DNA of 64,000 nucleotides from NS-11 sp036505795 (GTDB lineage: Bacteria; Nitrospirota; Nitrospiria; Nitrospirales; NS-4), in assembly GCA_036505795.1 (NCBI GenBank), contig DASXSU010000113.1, positions 1 through 64,000 on the forward strand. Reading direction: 5' to 3'. Made by a program: the position numbers and the translations under genes. Shown here in pieces: positions 1 to 8,789 of the stretch; the stretch's first letter is position 1, and the number at the start of each line of letters is the position of its first letter. Below the pieces are notes generated by a model. That model ran no database searches and was not told the DNA's origin. It saw only the letters and a program-made list of their open reading frames with translations.

Positions 1-122
1 AACATCGCGGTGACAATCCGCCATGTGTGTTTAAGACCACCGAAGTGCCGGCCGAAGGCAATGGCAGCTCTACCAAATTCGAGCTTATACAGGCAGTCAA
101 ATCGAGCACATGTACGCCCTGA
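1..122 (+). CDS. C-terminal end of an unidentified protein
   Basis: The frame beginning at base 3 is open from the window edge to a TGA at 120-122 and gives about 39 residues ending in SSTCTP. The composition looks like an ordinary protein C-terminus, with two cysteines that could form a disulfide if the protein is exported like its downstream neighbours. The start lies outside the window. The next gene follows after about 60 bases in the same direction, so it may belong to the same run of secreted proteins. The family is not recognised, and this is a reading-frame inference only. Confidence 0.45.
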   Translation, partial: HRGDNPPCVFKTTEVPAEGNGSSTKFELIQAVKSSTCTP

Positions 123-184
123 CATTAGAATGCTCGTGCGACTTCAAGCGCTAAAACCACTATTTGCCCGCTGAGGTATCGTTC

Positions 185-1028
185 GTGAAGAAGAGTCTTG
201 CCTTTGCAGTAACAGCGCTTCTAGCAATTCTGGCCAGTCACTCCAATAGCTCTGGAGCGGATGACCCGGTGCCGATCAGCATCCTGCCGGGTTCGGCAAG
301 TGCGAAGAATGGGATCACCTTGGAAGCGCCGAATATTCCGCCAAAAGCGGATTGGCAAGCATTGGTCTGCACGCTTTCTGTGTGTGAGCTGCGGCACATC
401 CGGCTCCGGATTGCTAAAAATTCGGAGCACTCTGGGAGAGTCCACGTCTCCCTTGTACGCACGCGGCGCAGCAAGCCAGGTGAGATGACTGGCGCTCATT
501 GCCGGCTTGGCGGACTCACAACAACTCCTTCAAATTGTTCCACGGTGGAACGCTTACCGGAGTCCAGGCAAGGCGGTGGAGACCTACTTCACGATGCGCA
601 GTCCTCGCAGTTCGTTGGATGCCACCAGTGGATCTATTGGTATTGCCTTCAACATGCCGAACATCGGGCTGGGGCGTGTTTTGCCGCGCTGGAACAACAA
701 GACATCGGATGCGTTTATGACGCTCTATGTTGAGCAAGGGGCTCAACGACAGCCGATTGGAAAAATTCCCATGGAGGTGTTGAGCAGAGGGTTGAAGACC
801 AAGGATATTCTCATCTGGGCGGGCGATATCGATGGCGATGGCAAGCTGGATCTGATCACCCGCAACATGCCCGACTCATCTGGCGTAGCCGGCAGCGGGG
901 CGGAGGCCGGGTTGAGCAGGGGGCTCAATCTTTGGCTTTCAACAAAAGCGCTACCGGGAAACATGATGGATCTCGCTGCATCGCTGGATAGCTGGGAAGA
1001 CGTCGTCGAGGAGAACGGAGGATGCTGA
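185..1028 (+). pseudogene. Exported Ca-loop (FG-GAP-like) protein, frame broken
   Basis: The reading frame starts at GTG 185 with a signal peptide (VKKSLAFAVTALLAILAS) and stays open well past base 490, but its sense appears to switch to the next frame near 486-489. From there frame 3 reads LALIAGLADSQQLLQ and runs to TGA 1028. The second half contains AGDIDGDGKLDLI, an acidic DxDxDG loop like those in FG-GAP/VCBS or EF-hand-type calcium sites. Neither half looks complete alone, so I read one gene of about 280 residues broken by a single-base indel. This could be real decay or a sequencing error. The 3' end overlaps the start of the next gene (ATGCTGA), which suggests translational coupling in an intact ancestor. 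The function is unknown. Confidence 0.6.
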
Positions 1029-3328
1029 TTCCTGTCCGGTTGTGGGTGCGAAGGGTAACAGCGCTCGCATTGATCGTATTCGCAGCCCACTTTATTGCCC
1101 AGGCTGCCTCCGCCTACGATGATTCTCTTGAAAAGGCGCAAACGTATGCCGTTGTCGATTGGCCGGACCCAATGAACCCGAAGTTCGTCAATCTTGGCGG
1201 TGATCAATATGTCCTGGCGACCACAAAAGGCATGCAGATATGGCATGCGCGGAAAAACGTTTTTTCCGAATCCCGGGGATGGCCGATTCACTCCAGCCTG
1301 CAAACGCATTGGGCCAGACTCGCTAAAGGGACCTTGCTGGTCGCGGAATCGCATTCCGACGAGGACGTGCTCCAGCACACTCTGGTGTGGTGGAATCCAG
1401 AAAAACAGGATTTTTCAGCCACGCTGCCATTGCAGGAAGCTGCATTTGTGAGTGAGCTCGTGCCGATCAATCAACAGCATGCCCTGGTGTGCATGCGAAC
1501 TGATTACGGCAAGCCTGGCGTTAATTTCGATATGCTGCCGACCAAGGCTGCAGTTGTCTCTCATAGTGGAGGAAAGCTCCACTGGGAAACCGATGCTTCC
1601 AAGAACATGCGGACTATCCTCCTCGAAGCACATGTGCGGGGAGTAGCAGAAGGCGTCGGAACACTGGATGAACCCGAATCTACCGTGAAGATGTCGCCGG
1701 TGATTTTTAATACTGCAAGCTGCAAATGGGAAATGAGACGGCCACCGCAGGAAATAGCGGAAGGCAGGAATGTGACGATCAAACACCACCGCCTGCCCGA
1801 CGGCCGAATCCTCATTGCCCAGGCTGATTGGTACAGTCCGGCCCGAAACTCAGGGGCTGAACTTGCGGGACCTTTGCTTTGGGATGAGGCTGCCGGCGCT
1901 TGGATCGCCATCGAAAACACGGCCCAGGCAGGCAATAGTGGACACTTTTTCACAAGCTACGGCATCGATGATCCGGTTGTCTCGGTTCCAGTGGTCGGCG
2001 CAGAGTTTGTCGAATTTCTTGACCCGCGGACCCTGCATTGGCATCGCTCGCAGCAAAAACTTCCGGACACCTACGCCCCGGCTTTGGGGCCCCTGAGCAC
2101 TGGGGAAGCGATTGTCTTTTTACGCGAGGGCGGACGCACTATTGTCGTCAATCCGATGGGTGAACCAGTACCGGGCAGGTTTGCTTATAGCCACTCCTAT
2201 TTTGGCGAAGTCAAACTTGCTAAGGGCGGTCTCTTGTTGACCGGGGGAGGAGATCAATGGCATCCGGCAAACCGCCCTGAAATCCTGACGCTGATTCCAA
2301 GCCCAAGGTCAAAAACGATCGCGCCATTGCCAAAACCCCTTGGCTACTTATCTGGCGTGGAGATGCAGGACGGCACCCTGCTGGTTTTTGGAGGTCTGCC
2401 GCCGCGCTGCGCGCCATCGAATTATTCGAGTGATTGCGCCAAGAGCCCCGCGCAGCCATCCTATCGTTATTTTCCGACGCAAGATCGCTGGGAAGAAGTT
2501 CCTGAGCTCAGGGTGCCCTTTGCCAACGGGCAGTTCTGGGATGCAGGTAATTCGGACATCGCAAGCCAATGGCCGCGAAACGATGCCATCGTGCGCCGCA
2601 ACGGCGATTTCATCTATCTCAACGCAGAAAATAGCCGTCGGAGAGAAGATACCGACTGGACACCCGTTGTGACCACGCCGGTCCGCTGGCGGCCGGAGGG
2701 CAAGCCAATGCCGCTGGCACTTTTGCGAAAAGGACGAACCTACGCCACGCTGGTTGAACTCGCCGATGATCGATTGGCTGTTATCGGCGGCCAAGCTCAA
2801 CAAGAACTCGTCGCGCTGGAGAAGGAATGTTTCAATTGCCCAGATGAATTTGTCTCCGTCGGGTCGATGCAGTGGGCGCGTTCCACTGAGGTTTTTGACG
2901 ACAAGGCAGGAACGTGGATGCCGGGGCCGACAGCAAACTATCCCGGGGGACGCGCCTTTCAACTATCTAACGGCAGGATTTTCAAGCTTTCCCTGACAGG
3001 CCTCTGGTCAGCCGAAAATGGGTACAGCGCTGAGATTGCCGATGCAGCCTTTACCCGCTGGGATAAACTGCCGCCGTTTCCGATCCAATCCTTCACGGTC
3101 ATGCATGTCACGGTCATCGGTAATCGGGTGCTCATCTTGCCTCAGGAGCCGGATCGCAAGAAAGCCGGCTGGATTGACAAGACGGTTGTCTGGAATGACG
3201 ATACACGGTCCTGGTCTGTGTGGAATCAATGGACAAAGCAGGTTCCACTCACCGTCACACCGGTGGATAGCAAGCGCGTGCTGGCCCGTTACTACAGGTC
3301 GTATGAGATTGTTTCCCTGCCGAAATAG
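1022..3328 (+). CDS. Secreted kelch-repeat beta-propeller protein
   Basis: A 768-residue protein with an N-terminal signal sequence (hydrophobic ALALIVFAAHFIAQAASA, cleavage likely near residue 35). It carries spaced kelch-like blades recognised by paired glycines after a hydrophobic strand, for example DGTLLVFGG (about residue 450) and DDRLAVIGG (about residue 590), with conserved tryptophans between them. Kelch propellers are binding or galactose-oxidase-like scaffolds; I see no clear copper-oxidase active site, so binding is the safer inference. The start at 1022 overlaps the preceding broken frame by 7 nt and has GAGGAG and GGAGG just upstream. A large exported protein follows after 10 nt, so these genes probably form one operon of envelope or extracellular proteins. 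Confidence 0.75.
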   Translation: MLIPVRLWVRRVTALALIVFAAHFIAQAASAYDDSLEKAQTYAVVDWPDPMNPKFVNLGGDQYVLATTKGMQIWHARKNVFSESRGWPIHSSLQTHWARLAKGTLLVAESHSDEDVLQHTLVWWNPEKQDFSATLPLQEAAFVSELVPINQQHALVCMRTDYGKPGVNFDMLPTKAAVVSHSGGKLHWETDASKNMRTILLEAHVRGVAEGVGTLDEPESTVKMSPVIFNTASCKWEMRRPPQEIAEGRNVTIKHHRLPDGRILIAQADWYSPARNSGAELAGPLLWDEAAGAWIAIENTAQAGNSGHFFTSYGIDDPVVSVPVVGAEFVEFLDPRTLHWHRSQQKLPDTYAPALGPLSTGEAIVFLREGGRTIVVNPMGEPVPGRFAYSHSYFGEVKLAKGGLLLTGGGDQWHPANRPEILTLIPSPRSKTIAPLPKPLGYLSGVEMQDGTLLVFGGLPPRCAPSNYSSDCAKSPAQPSYRYFPTQDRWEEVPELRVPFANGQFWDAGNSDIASQWPRNDAIVRRNGDFIYLNAENSRRREDTDWTPVVTTPVRWRPEGKPMPLALLRKGRTYATLVELADDRLAVIGGQAQQELVALEKECFNCPDEFVSVGSMQWARSTEVFDDKAGTWMPGPTANYPGGRAFQLSNGRIFKLSLTGLWSAENGYSAEIADAAFTRWDKLPPFPIQSFTVMHVTVIGNRVLILPQEPDRKKAGWIDKTVVWNDDTRSWSVWNQWTKQVPLTVTPVDSKRVLARYYRSYEIVSLPK

Positions 3329-3338
3329 AGAGCCTTTT

Positions 3339-5636
3339 GTGAACCCACACATCCACAACCGCTGGCTGATCGTGCTGGCCATCGCGATAGGGCTGTGGTG
3401 CGCCCAATCCGTTACGGCAGCGGTGGAACCGATGGCAGCAACCACGGGCATAGCGCTTTCAAAGGCCGAGTTCGATGCCGTCGTGGCAGAAGGGCGACGC
3501 CGCACGCGTCATGAAGATCCGGTTGGACAACCATGGCGTGCACTGGACCGTGACAAGCTGGCCAGGCTTTTACAGATGCAGGAGTTTGCGGCGCTGGAGG
3601 ATAGTACCAAGGCAATATTTATTGATCAGGCCGGTGCCTGGGAGCTCATGCCGTTTAGCAGCCCGTCCGAAGCACAGGCAATGTGGGCGCGCTGGTACCC
3701 CAATCGCGGCCTTGATAAAGCAGTCGGCCCGGACGATACAAGCGTTGAGAGGCTGCACGTCTTTTATGCCGATGCTAAATGGGGGCCTGAAGCAGGGGCC
3801 ATGATCGCGCTGTTCAAATGCCTGCCGCCCGCTGCATGGCGCGTGCAGCACATGGACCCGATCCTATGGGTCACGGAACATAACGGCCGCTGGGATGTGC
3901 CCCAAACCTTTGATTTCGGCATGTGCGTGCGCCGACAGCGCGAGGATTTCAAAGATCGCGGTTTCCCTGAGCCAAGCTCTCCTGAGACGCGACGCGGTAG
4001 GACCTCCGCCGCAGTGTTGGAGAAGAAGCTCAGCGAATATCTGCTCAAGCATCGATGTTCCGGCAAAGGTCCTGATAGTTGTTTGCCGTTGCTGCGCGCA
4101 TTACGGTCTCTTAACCCACGGCACGACAAGCTGGTGGCTATTATTAAGGCATTGGAGCCTGACTTCGCGCTGGACGAGCAGGTACGCATTCCGGAGGGCC
4201 TGCAAAATCGTCGAGGAAATTTGACTGCAGAAGAGTTCAATGCCGTCAAGGCACAAATACGCATCGCCGTGCGCAAGGCAATCTTCCTAAACGCTAAGCT
4301 CTCCGTTTTGCTCCAGCGACCGTCCGAATGGCCGCCCGCAGAACTCGAAAGGACAGTGCGCGTACTGCTCAAGCTCACATTAACAACGCCGTGGAAAGAA
4401 ACAGCAGGAGGACAAGTGCGGCTTCTCGGTCTGGGGGAGCAACCATTTGCAAGCGGGTGGTGGAACCTTCCAAGTGACGCTCCGACGGCTGCCAGGCTAG
4501 GGCAGCTGCTCACACAGCTTGGCAGAGAATATGCCAAGCCGTCCGGTTGTGACCTGGTGAATTCATATGTCGGCGATCTGCCGCCGCAATTCTGGATTGC
4601 CTACGCATTGGAAAAGCTCGACAGGGAACAAACCAGTTGCAACGCATTGTCGTCGTACACTCAAGTCGCCAAGTTGTACGCCTCGGCTGCGAAGCAAAAG
4701 AAGCCCCAATTGCTTGAACCGATCCGTGACTTAAAAAGGTTTCTCGAGAAAGAAGGCCCGGCGCAAGACGACGTTGTGAATGCGCTTGGCGCGGATTGTC
4801 CAAAAACCGGGGTGAGTGCGCAACCTGACCCATGGAACGTCTGCCGCTTGGTGTCAAAGGCCTTGGCCGAGGCTGAAAAAAAAGAACAACAAGAACGGCA
4901 ATTGAGCGAAGCGCAAATAGTGGTCGACCCTGCCACATGCACCGAGGGAATCGAATTGGAGGTCGCCCTGGGGCTAGGTTATGCCGAGGATCAGGCTCAT
5001 CACGCGGCTTGCAAGCGTATGCCGTCCAATCGAAAGAAGAGCATTGTCGCGCTTTCATTTATTCGCCAGGATCACGCGATCCAAGCCGATGAATTCAACG
5101 ACTCGGGTGAATATGACCTTGATGTGCTGATCATCCAATCCGAGACTGGCGAACTATTGCGCCACCTGCATTTAGACAAGGTGTACGCCTCTGATGCGTG
5201 GCGTTTTTCCGGTATCGCGATTGACACCAGCCGCTATAATCTGGCGCCGCGAGTTCGGGCCTTTGGCGTGCGAGCGACCAATGCGAGTTCATCTCGTGCT
5301 AGTCCGGGGGGCGAGACAACATTGAGTTTATATGTCGAAGAAGGCAAAACGATACGTCAGGTATTAAGCGGGCTAGTCGTCGGCAAAACCGGCGGCGAAT
5401 GGGATACGCAATGCGCCGGTCATTTTTCGCAAACGGATAGAACCATAAAAATGGGTCGGCCGGTCAACAAGGGCTTCGCCGATTTAATCGTCACGTCAAC
5501 CACGATCAATACTGAAAACAGAATGATCGAAGACGAATGCAACGAGGTTAGCCAAAAGCCGATCACCGCCCAATTCACGCTGCGCTATGATGGAAAGGCG
5601 TACGTCATTCCGCCGGAGTTACGAGGATTGCAATAG
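3339..5636 (+). CDS. Large exported protein of unknown function
   Basis: A 765-residue protein. I place the start at GTG 3339, just after the kelch gene stop, because it is followed at once by a signal peptide (NRWLIVLAIAIGLWCAQSVTAA); the open frame extends upstream only as antisense-like overlap with the kelch gene. The middle is charged and helical (Lys/Glu-rich around residues 500-530). The C-terminal 240 residues contain regular beta-type sequence with scattered cysteines (CTEG, HHAACKR, QCAGH, DECNE) that could form disulfides in the periplasm. No enzyme motif is evident and I do not recognise the family. Tight linkage to the kelch protein suggests a shared role at the cell surface. Confidence 0.65.
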   Translation: MNPHIHNRWLIVLAIAIGLWCAQSVTAAVEPMAATTGIALSKAEFDAVVAEGRRRTRHEDPVGQPWRALDRDKLARLLQMQEFAALEDSTKAIFIDQAGAWELMPFSSPSEAQAMWARWYPNRGLDKAVGPDDTSVERLHVFYADAKWGPEAGAMIALFKCLPPAAWRVQHMDPILWVTEHNGRWDVPQTFDFGMCVRRQREDFKDRGFPEPSSPETRRGRTSAAVLEKKLSEYLLKHRCSGKGPDSCLPLLRALRSLNPRHDKLVAIIKALEPDFALDEQVRIPEGLQNRRGNLTAEEFNAVKAQIRIAVRKAIFLNAKLSVLLQRPSEWPPAELERTVRVLLKLTLTTPWKETAGGQVRLLGLGEQPFASGWWNLPSDAPTAARLGQLLTQLGREYAKPSGCDLVNSYVGDLPPQFWIAYALEKLDREQTSCNALSSYTQVAKLYASAAKQKKPQLLEPIRDLKRFLEKEGPAQDDVVNALGADCPKTGVSAQPDPWNVCRLVSKALAEAEKKEQQERQLSEAQIVVDPATCTEGIELEVALGLGYAEDQAHHAACKRMPSNRKKSIVALSFIRQDHAIQADEFNDSGEYDLDVLIIQSETGELLRHLHLDKVYASDAWRFSGIAIDTSRYNLAPRVRAFGVRATNASSSRASPGGETTLSLYVEEGKTIRQVLSGLVVGKTGGEWDTQCAGHFSQTDRTIKMGRPVNKGFADLIVTSTTINTENRMIEDECNEVSQKPITAQFTLRYDGKAYVIPPELRGLQ

Positions 5637-5860
5637 CTGAGGCTGCTGTTCGGCAACTCATCTCGCTTTCCTTGCTCGCAAATCGCCGGCGCCGTCCGCT
5701 GACGCTGTTTGATCCACAATGGCAGGTTCCCACCCCACGCAAAATTCGTGTCCGGAGAAATGCGCGGGGTGAGAAGATTGCGCCGGTATACGAAAGTAAC
5801 GTTGTGTGCAAAGTTCAAACTCTCTATCCTTCTTTGAAATGTCGCTCGAGGAGCATCAAC

Positions 5861-6334
5861 ATGAAGGATCTCATGCCAGATACCCCCGGACGGGTTCCCC
5901 AACACACGGACGAAAGCGTTAATCGACAGATTCGTGAACGGATGCAACGAGATCTGACCCGTTATGTCGATGCCGCCCCTTTCGTCATTGAGCAACGACT
6001 AAAAGAATTGGACCGCGAATGGGATATTGAACGCACATTGGAAGCAAATGCCGCGACGTTTTCACTGATTGGGCTCGGTCTAGGTACCTTTGTTGATCGC
6101 CGATGGTACTGGCTCCCGGTCGCGGTCGGGACGTTTCTCTTGCAGCATGCGTTTCACGGCTGGTGTCCGCCGGTCCCACTGCTACGACGACTTGGCGTGC
6201 GCACCGAGAGAGAAATTGACTACGAGCGCTATGCGCTCAAGGCTCTGCGCGGGGACTTTCGTAACATCCCGGCCAAACAGTTCGGCTCGAATTCGGCACT
6301 TGCTGCGCAAGCCTTCGGAGCCGCACGCCGCTAA
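5861..6334 (+). CDS. YgaP-like (DUF2892-type) inner-membrane protein
   Basis: A 157-residue protein starting at ATG 5861, preceded by a good GAGGAG site 9 nt upstream. The N-terminal half is charged and probably cytoplasmic. Residues about 65-105 form one or two membrane segments (FSLIGLGLGTFVDRRWYWLP and VAVGTFLLQHAFHGWCP), followed by CPPVPLLRRLGVRT. That pattern of a hydrophobic hairpin, a Cys-Pro and an L-L-R-x-L-G turn resembles the YgaP/DUF2892 transmembrane domain found in small sulfur- or metal-stress proteins. No rhodanese domain is attached. It faces a convergent lipoprotein gene. The exact role is unknown. Confidence 0.6.
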   Translation: MKDLMPDTPGRVPQHTDESVNRQIRERMQRDLTRYVDAAPFVIEQRLKELDREWDIERTLEANAATFSLIGLGLGTFVDRRWYWLPVAVGTFLLQHAFHGWCPPVPLLRRLGVRTEREIDYERYALKALRGDFRNIPAKQFGSNSALAAQAFGAARR

Positions 6335-6381
6335 ATTCGCTTAAGAACGATGGGTGGCAGCCTGTCTCTCAGGGCTCGGGT

Positions 6382-6669
6382 TTAGTGCCAGCGCCGATCG
6401 CGGCGCCGGCCGTCTCTGTCGTCACCGAAGCTAAAGCCAAACGCGACCGGAGGCGGAGCTGCATAGCCGCCGTAGCGATAGTAACCAGGCGGCGGGTAAT
6501 AGGGCGCCGGCACTGGATAGGCATACGCAGGTGGATACGGGTAAGCATAGACTGGAGGGGGTGCTGGCATCGGTTCCGGTCCGCCTTGCACGCCGAAGCC
6601 GACTGAGCAAGCAGAGATGCCCATCATAAGAAAGAGAGTTGCCAGTATGCCAAAAATTCGCGGTTTCAT
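6382..6669 (-). CDS. Small proline/tyrosine-rich lipoprotein
   Basis: A 94-residue protein beginning MKPRIFGILATLFLMMG, with a lipobox GISAC at about residue 20. It would be lipidated on Cys and held in the outer or inner membrane. The mature part is dominated by Pro, Tyr, Ala and Gly (PPPVYAYPYPPAYAYPVP and similar) and ends in a basic and acidic Arg/Asp run. I chose ATG 6669 because GGAGAA lies 8 nt upstream; a longer frame starts 39 nt earlier without support. Such low-complexity lipoproteins are common in Nitrospirota and proteobacteria, with no assigned function. Confidence 0.7.
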   Translation of the reverse strand: MKPRIFGILATLFLMMGISACSVGFGVQGGPEPMPAPPPVYAYPYPPAYAYPVPAPYYPPPGYYRYGGYAAPPPVAFGFSFGDDRDGRRRDRRWH

Positions 6670-6874
6670 GGTTTCGTTCTCCTGCCGCTGCTTCACCAGC
6701 GGCGTCATCTTCTACTAGCAAGACGCGCGAAGAGGCGAAAAGGTTACATCTCGTTAGAGTGAACGACTGGTGCCGGCACGAAATCGCTAAAAAACGCCGC
6801 CCCGGGTTGGACTACCGGCTGCGGCGGCCATAAGACGCACAACGACCTGATGCTATGTTACACTCCCCGGCTGT

Positions 6875-6951
6875 GGCCCCGTAGCTCAGTTGGATAGAGC
6901 AGCGGTTTCCTAAACCGTTTGTCGTGAGTTCAATTCTCGCCGGGGCCACCA
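6875..6951 (+). tRNA. tRNA-Arg (anticodon CCT)
   Basis: A complete cloverleaf can be drawn by eye. The acceptor arms GGCCCCG and CGGGGCC pair; the D-arm is GCTC/GAGC; the anticodon stem GCGGT/ACCGT encloses loop TTCCTAA with anticodon CCT; the T-arm GTGAG/CTCGC encloses TTCAATT; and an encoded CCA completes the 3' end. It reads AGG arginine codons. A degenerate copy of its 3' half lies about 1.4 kb downstream. Confidence 0.96.
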
Positions 6952-7325
6952 ATTGCTTAAACAGCTTCACTAATGCTTTCCCCCACCGGCCTGGGATCTC
7001 AAATCTGTCAGGGTTAGCCTCTGCAAACTTCAGGTGTCTCCCTGATGTAACGCCAGGTTGACACCTAACCAATGAAGTAAATCTGCCTTTCGCCCTCCCA
7101 GTCATCTGTTTTGTTTAAGAATTGTCTTTCAGTGAAGGCGTCAGCCTTGGAGAATTACTGTCAGCAAATTAAACAGTTGTATGAATCCTCGCACCTGTTC
7201 CTGTGTTCTATCAACGACTTCGGAATTGGTCCACCGATTGCCTAGGAATCAAGAGGTCAAGTTCCGCGTACTTATTTGAATGGACATTCGGCCTTCGCCC
7301 GCTGGAGGCCCAGGGAGGGGCAAAA
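6952..7325. other. Intergenic stretch after tRNA-Arg
   Basis: About 370 bases between the tRNA and the PEP-CTERM gene. I see no convincing gene. The only sizeable frame here is antisense to the tRNA and reads the usual spurious peptide obtained by translating a tRNA complement. TGTCA and TGACA half-sites occur near 7006 and 7054, and TGTCA again near 7165, but they are not arranged as the clean dyads found at 55-57 kb. No sigma-54 motif was found. Confidence 0.4.
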
Positions 7326-8276
7326 ATGCAAGCATCTACCTACCACAGGAACATCTACTTCCAGCAAGCACGCCCTCCTCTGAAATGTCGGCGATCTCTA
7401 GCCTCGGCGGCCGGATTCTTTATAATTTTGCTCTTAGCCATCCCCAGTTATGGAACTTGGATTCCATTTGCGGTGACGTCTCCGCCAGGGCACGTTCCCT
7501 TCCAGTCGGCGGTGGGCTTTGAGAACATCTTTATTGGACCTGGTGGAGTGCTGGACTATGCATTCCTGCTGAAGAATACCGGCCCGGCACCCATCGATGG
7601 ATTTTATTTGCGGGTGGGTCCCAATGTAGGGGTCGTGCCTGGACCCTTGACTGCCGCGGGGATTCTTCTTCGAACCACCACCTCACCCGGCGGAGGCGAC
7701 CCAGGGTTCTTCCCTGTCGTTGGTGTTCCCAACGATCCGGTTCCGCTCTTCGGTCCCCCGTCGCTGGGGATTGGGCCGGGTGGGGGAGTGATCTTCGACG
7801 AGGCGGGCGCAACCAACCCGTTTTTTACGTTGGCGACGGGTCTCACAGCCAGGTTTTGGGGATTTGAGCAGTTTGATGATCGGATTGCTCCCGCGGGGCC
7901 GGTGGCGACGAGTTATCTTATGCGCTGGTATGCGCGCCCGGGCCAACCCCTGTTCCCGGTTGGCTTTATTACACGGTTTGACCTGTACAGTTTCAATCCG
8001 CCGATTCCTGGATCGGGCGGAGTGGATCCCCCCATGCTCCCGGTGTTCTTCGGCATCGATGACGGCGCAGGTGATATAGCCGAAGGCGCATCACCGGCCG
8101 TGATTCCCTGTGATCCGTCGACGTCCCCTGCCTGCCTGACGGACTCCACGACATACCCGGCCGATTTCACCGGTTCAGCGTTTGGACAGGTTCCGGAACC
8201 CGGCACGATCCTTTTACTTGGCTCAGGTTTGGTGGGATTGGCAGTGTGGCGAAGGATGAGGTTCGATAAGCGTTAA
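7326..8276 (+). CDS. PEP-CTERM sorting-domain protein
   Basis: A 316-residue exported protein. The start at ATG 7326 is supported by GGGAGGGG 5 nt upstream. There is an N-terminal signal segment (SAAGFFIILLLAIPSYG). The mature part is rich in Gly, Pro and Phe. The C-terminus has the full exosortase sorting signal: VPEPGTILLLGSG, then a hydrophobic stretch and the basic end WRRMRFDKR. In known systems such tails are recognised and cleaved by an exosortase, and the protein is delivered to the surface or the exopolysaccharide matrix. No exosortase gene is in this window. The gene lies between tRNA-Arg and a degenerate tRNA 3' copy, so it may have arrived by tRNA-site integration. The mature-domain function is unknown. 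Confidence 0.88.
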   Translation: MQASTYHRNIYFQQARPPLKCRRSLASAAGFFIILLLAIPSYGTWIPFAVTSPPGHVPFQSAVGFENIFIGPGGVLDYAFLLKNTGPAPIDGFYLRVGPNVGVVPGPLTAAGILLRTTTSPGGGDPGFFPVVGVPNDPVPLFGPPSLGIGPGGGVIFDEAGATNPFFTLATGLTARFWGFEQFDDRIAPAGPVATSYLMRWYARPGQPLFPVGFITRFDLYSFNPPIPGSGGVDPPMLPVFFGIDDGAGDIAEGASPAVIPCDPSTSPACLTDSTTYPADFTGSAFGQVPEPGTILLLGSGLVGLAVWRRMRFDKR

Positions 8277-8312
8277 GGAAGAGACCGAATCACCACAGCA
8301 CAACGCGCCGCG

Positions 8313-8359
8313 ACGGTGTTATAAACCGTTGGTCCTGAGGTCAGTCCTCGCCGGGGTCA
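8313..8359 (+). repeat. Degenerate copy of the tRNA-Arg 3' half (att-like)
   Basis: This stretch lines up without gaps with 6902-6948 of tRNA-Arg, from the anticodon stem through the T-arm and acceptor 3' side. Most positions match, including TAAACCGTT, the T-stem and the run CTCGCCGGGG. The 5' half of the tRNA is absent, so it is not a functional tRNA. A 3'-tRNA direct repeat is the classic footprint of an integrated element. Confidence 0.75.
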
Positions 8360-8429
8360 GCGGGTTTGCTATCAACTATCGATTGCCTCACATGACTTTC
8401 TTTTACAGTAGGTTTACCATGGGGCTACC

Positions 8430-8675
8430 ATGGCCTTGCTCAGGATCAGTAGCGTAGTTGTCTTCCTCTCAGTGAGTGGCTGCACCCCGGACCTCACCAT
8501 GCGTCATCCGCAGACAGGGCAAATCGCCATTTGCCACGCGCCGCAGTGGCTTCCTTTTGATCGGTCAATGTATGACTTGACCCCCTGCGAAGACGAGTAC
8601 AAGGCGAAAGGCTACGAGCGCGACCTGAATGCTCCCGGGTCTCCGCCTGATTTATCTAAGAAGTTTCGGCCCTGA
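8430..8675 (+). CDS. Small lipoprotein of unknown function
   Basis: An 81-residue protein beginning MALLRISSVVVFLSVSGC. This is a short basic start, a hydrophobic run and a lipobox VSGC, so it is probably lipidated at Cys 18. The mature part has two further cysteines (AICHAP and TPCEDE) that could form a disulfide, and it ends PPDLSKKFRP. No family is recognised. It sits alone between the tRNA remnant and a convergent acyltransferase gene. Confidence 0.6.
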   Translation: MALLRISSVVVFLSVSGCTPDLTMRHPQTGQIAICHAPQWLPFDRSMYDLTPCEDEYKAKGYERDLNAPGSPPDLSKKFRP

Positions 8676-8789
8676 TCTGAGCCGTTAGGAAGAGGACCAC
8701 TCTCAGAGGAATGTGCGCTTCGCTGGTGGCGCGTTGGCCCTTACGGCGTAAGCGCCTTACGAGCTGTTAGGCAGGTCCTCGCACTCCGG

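Noticed and set aside
6812..7105. Minus-strand frame of 97 codons across tRNA-Arg
   Set aside because: Its middle is the translated complement of the tRNA (ARIELTTNGLGN-type text), a well-known spurious prediction.
7000..7325. Possible sigma-54 site before the PEP-CTERM gene at 7326
   Set aside because: TTGGAGAATTACTGTCAGC lacks the GG-N10-GC spacing, and no copy of the 55/57-kb palindrome was found.
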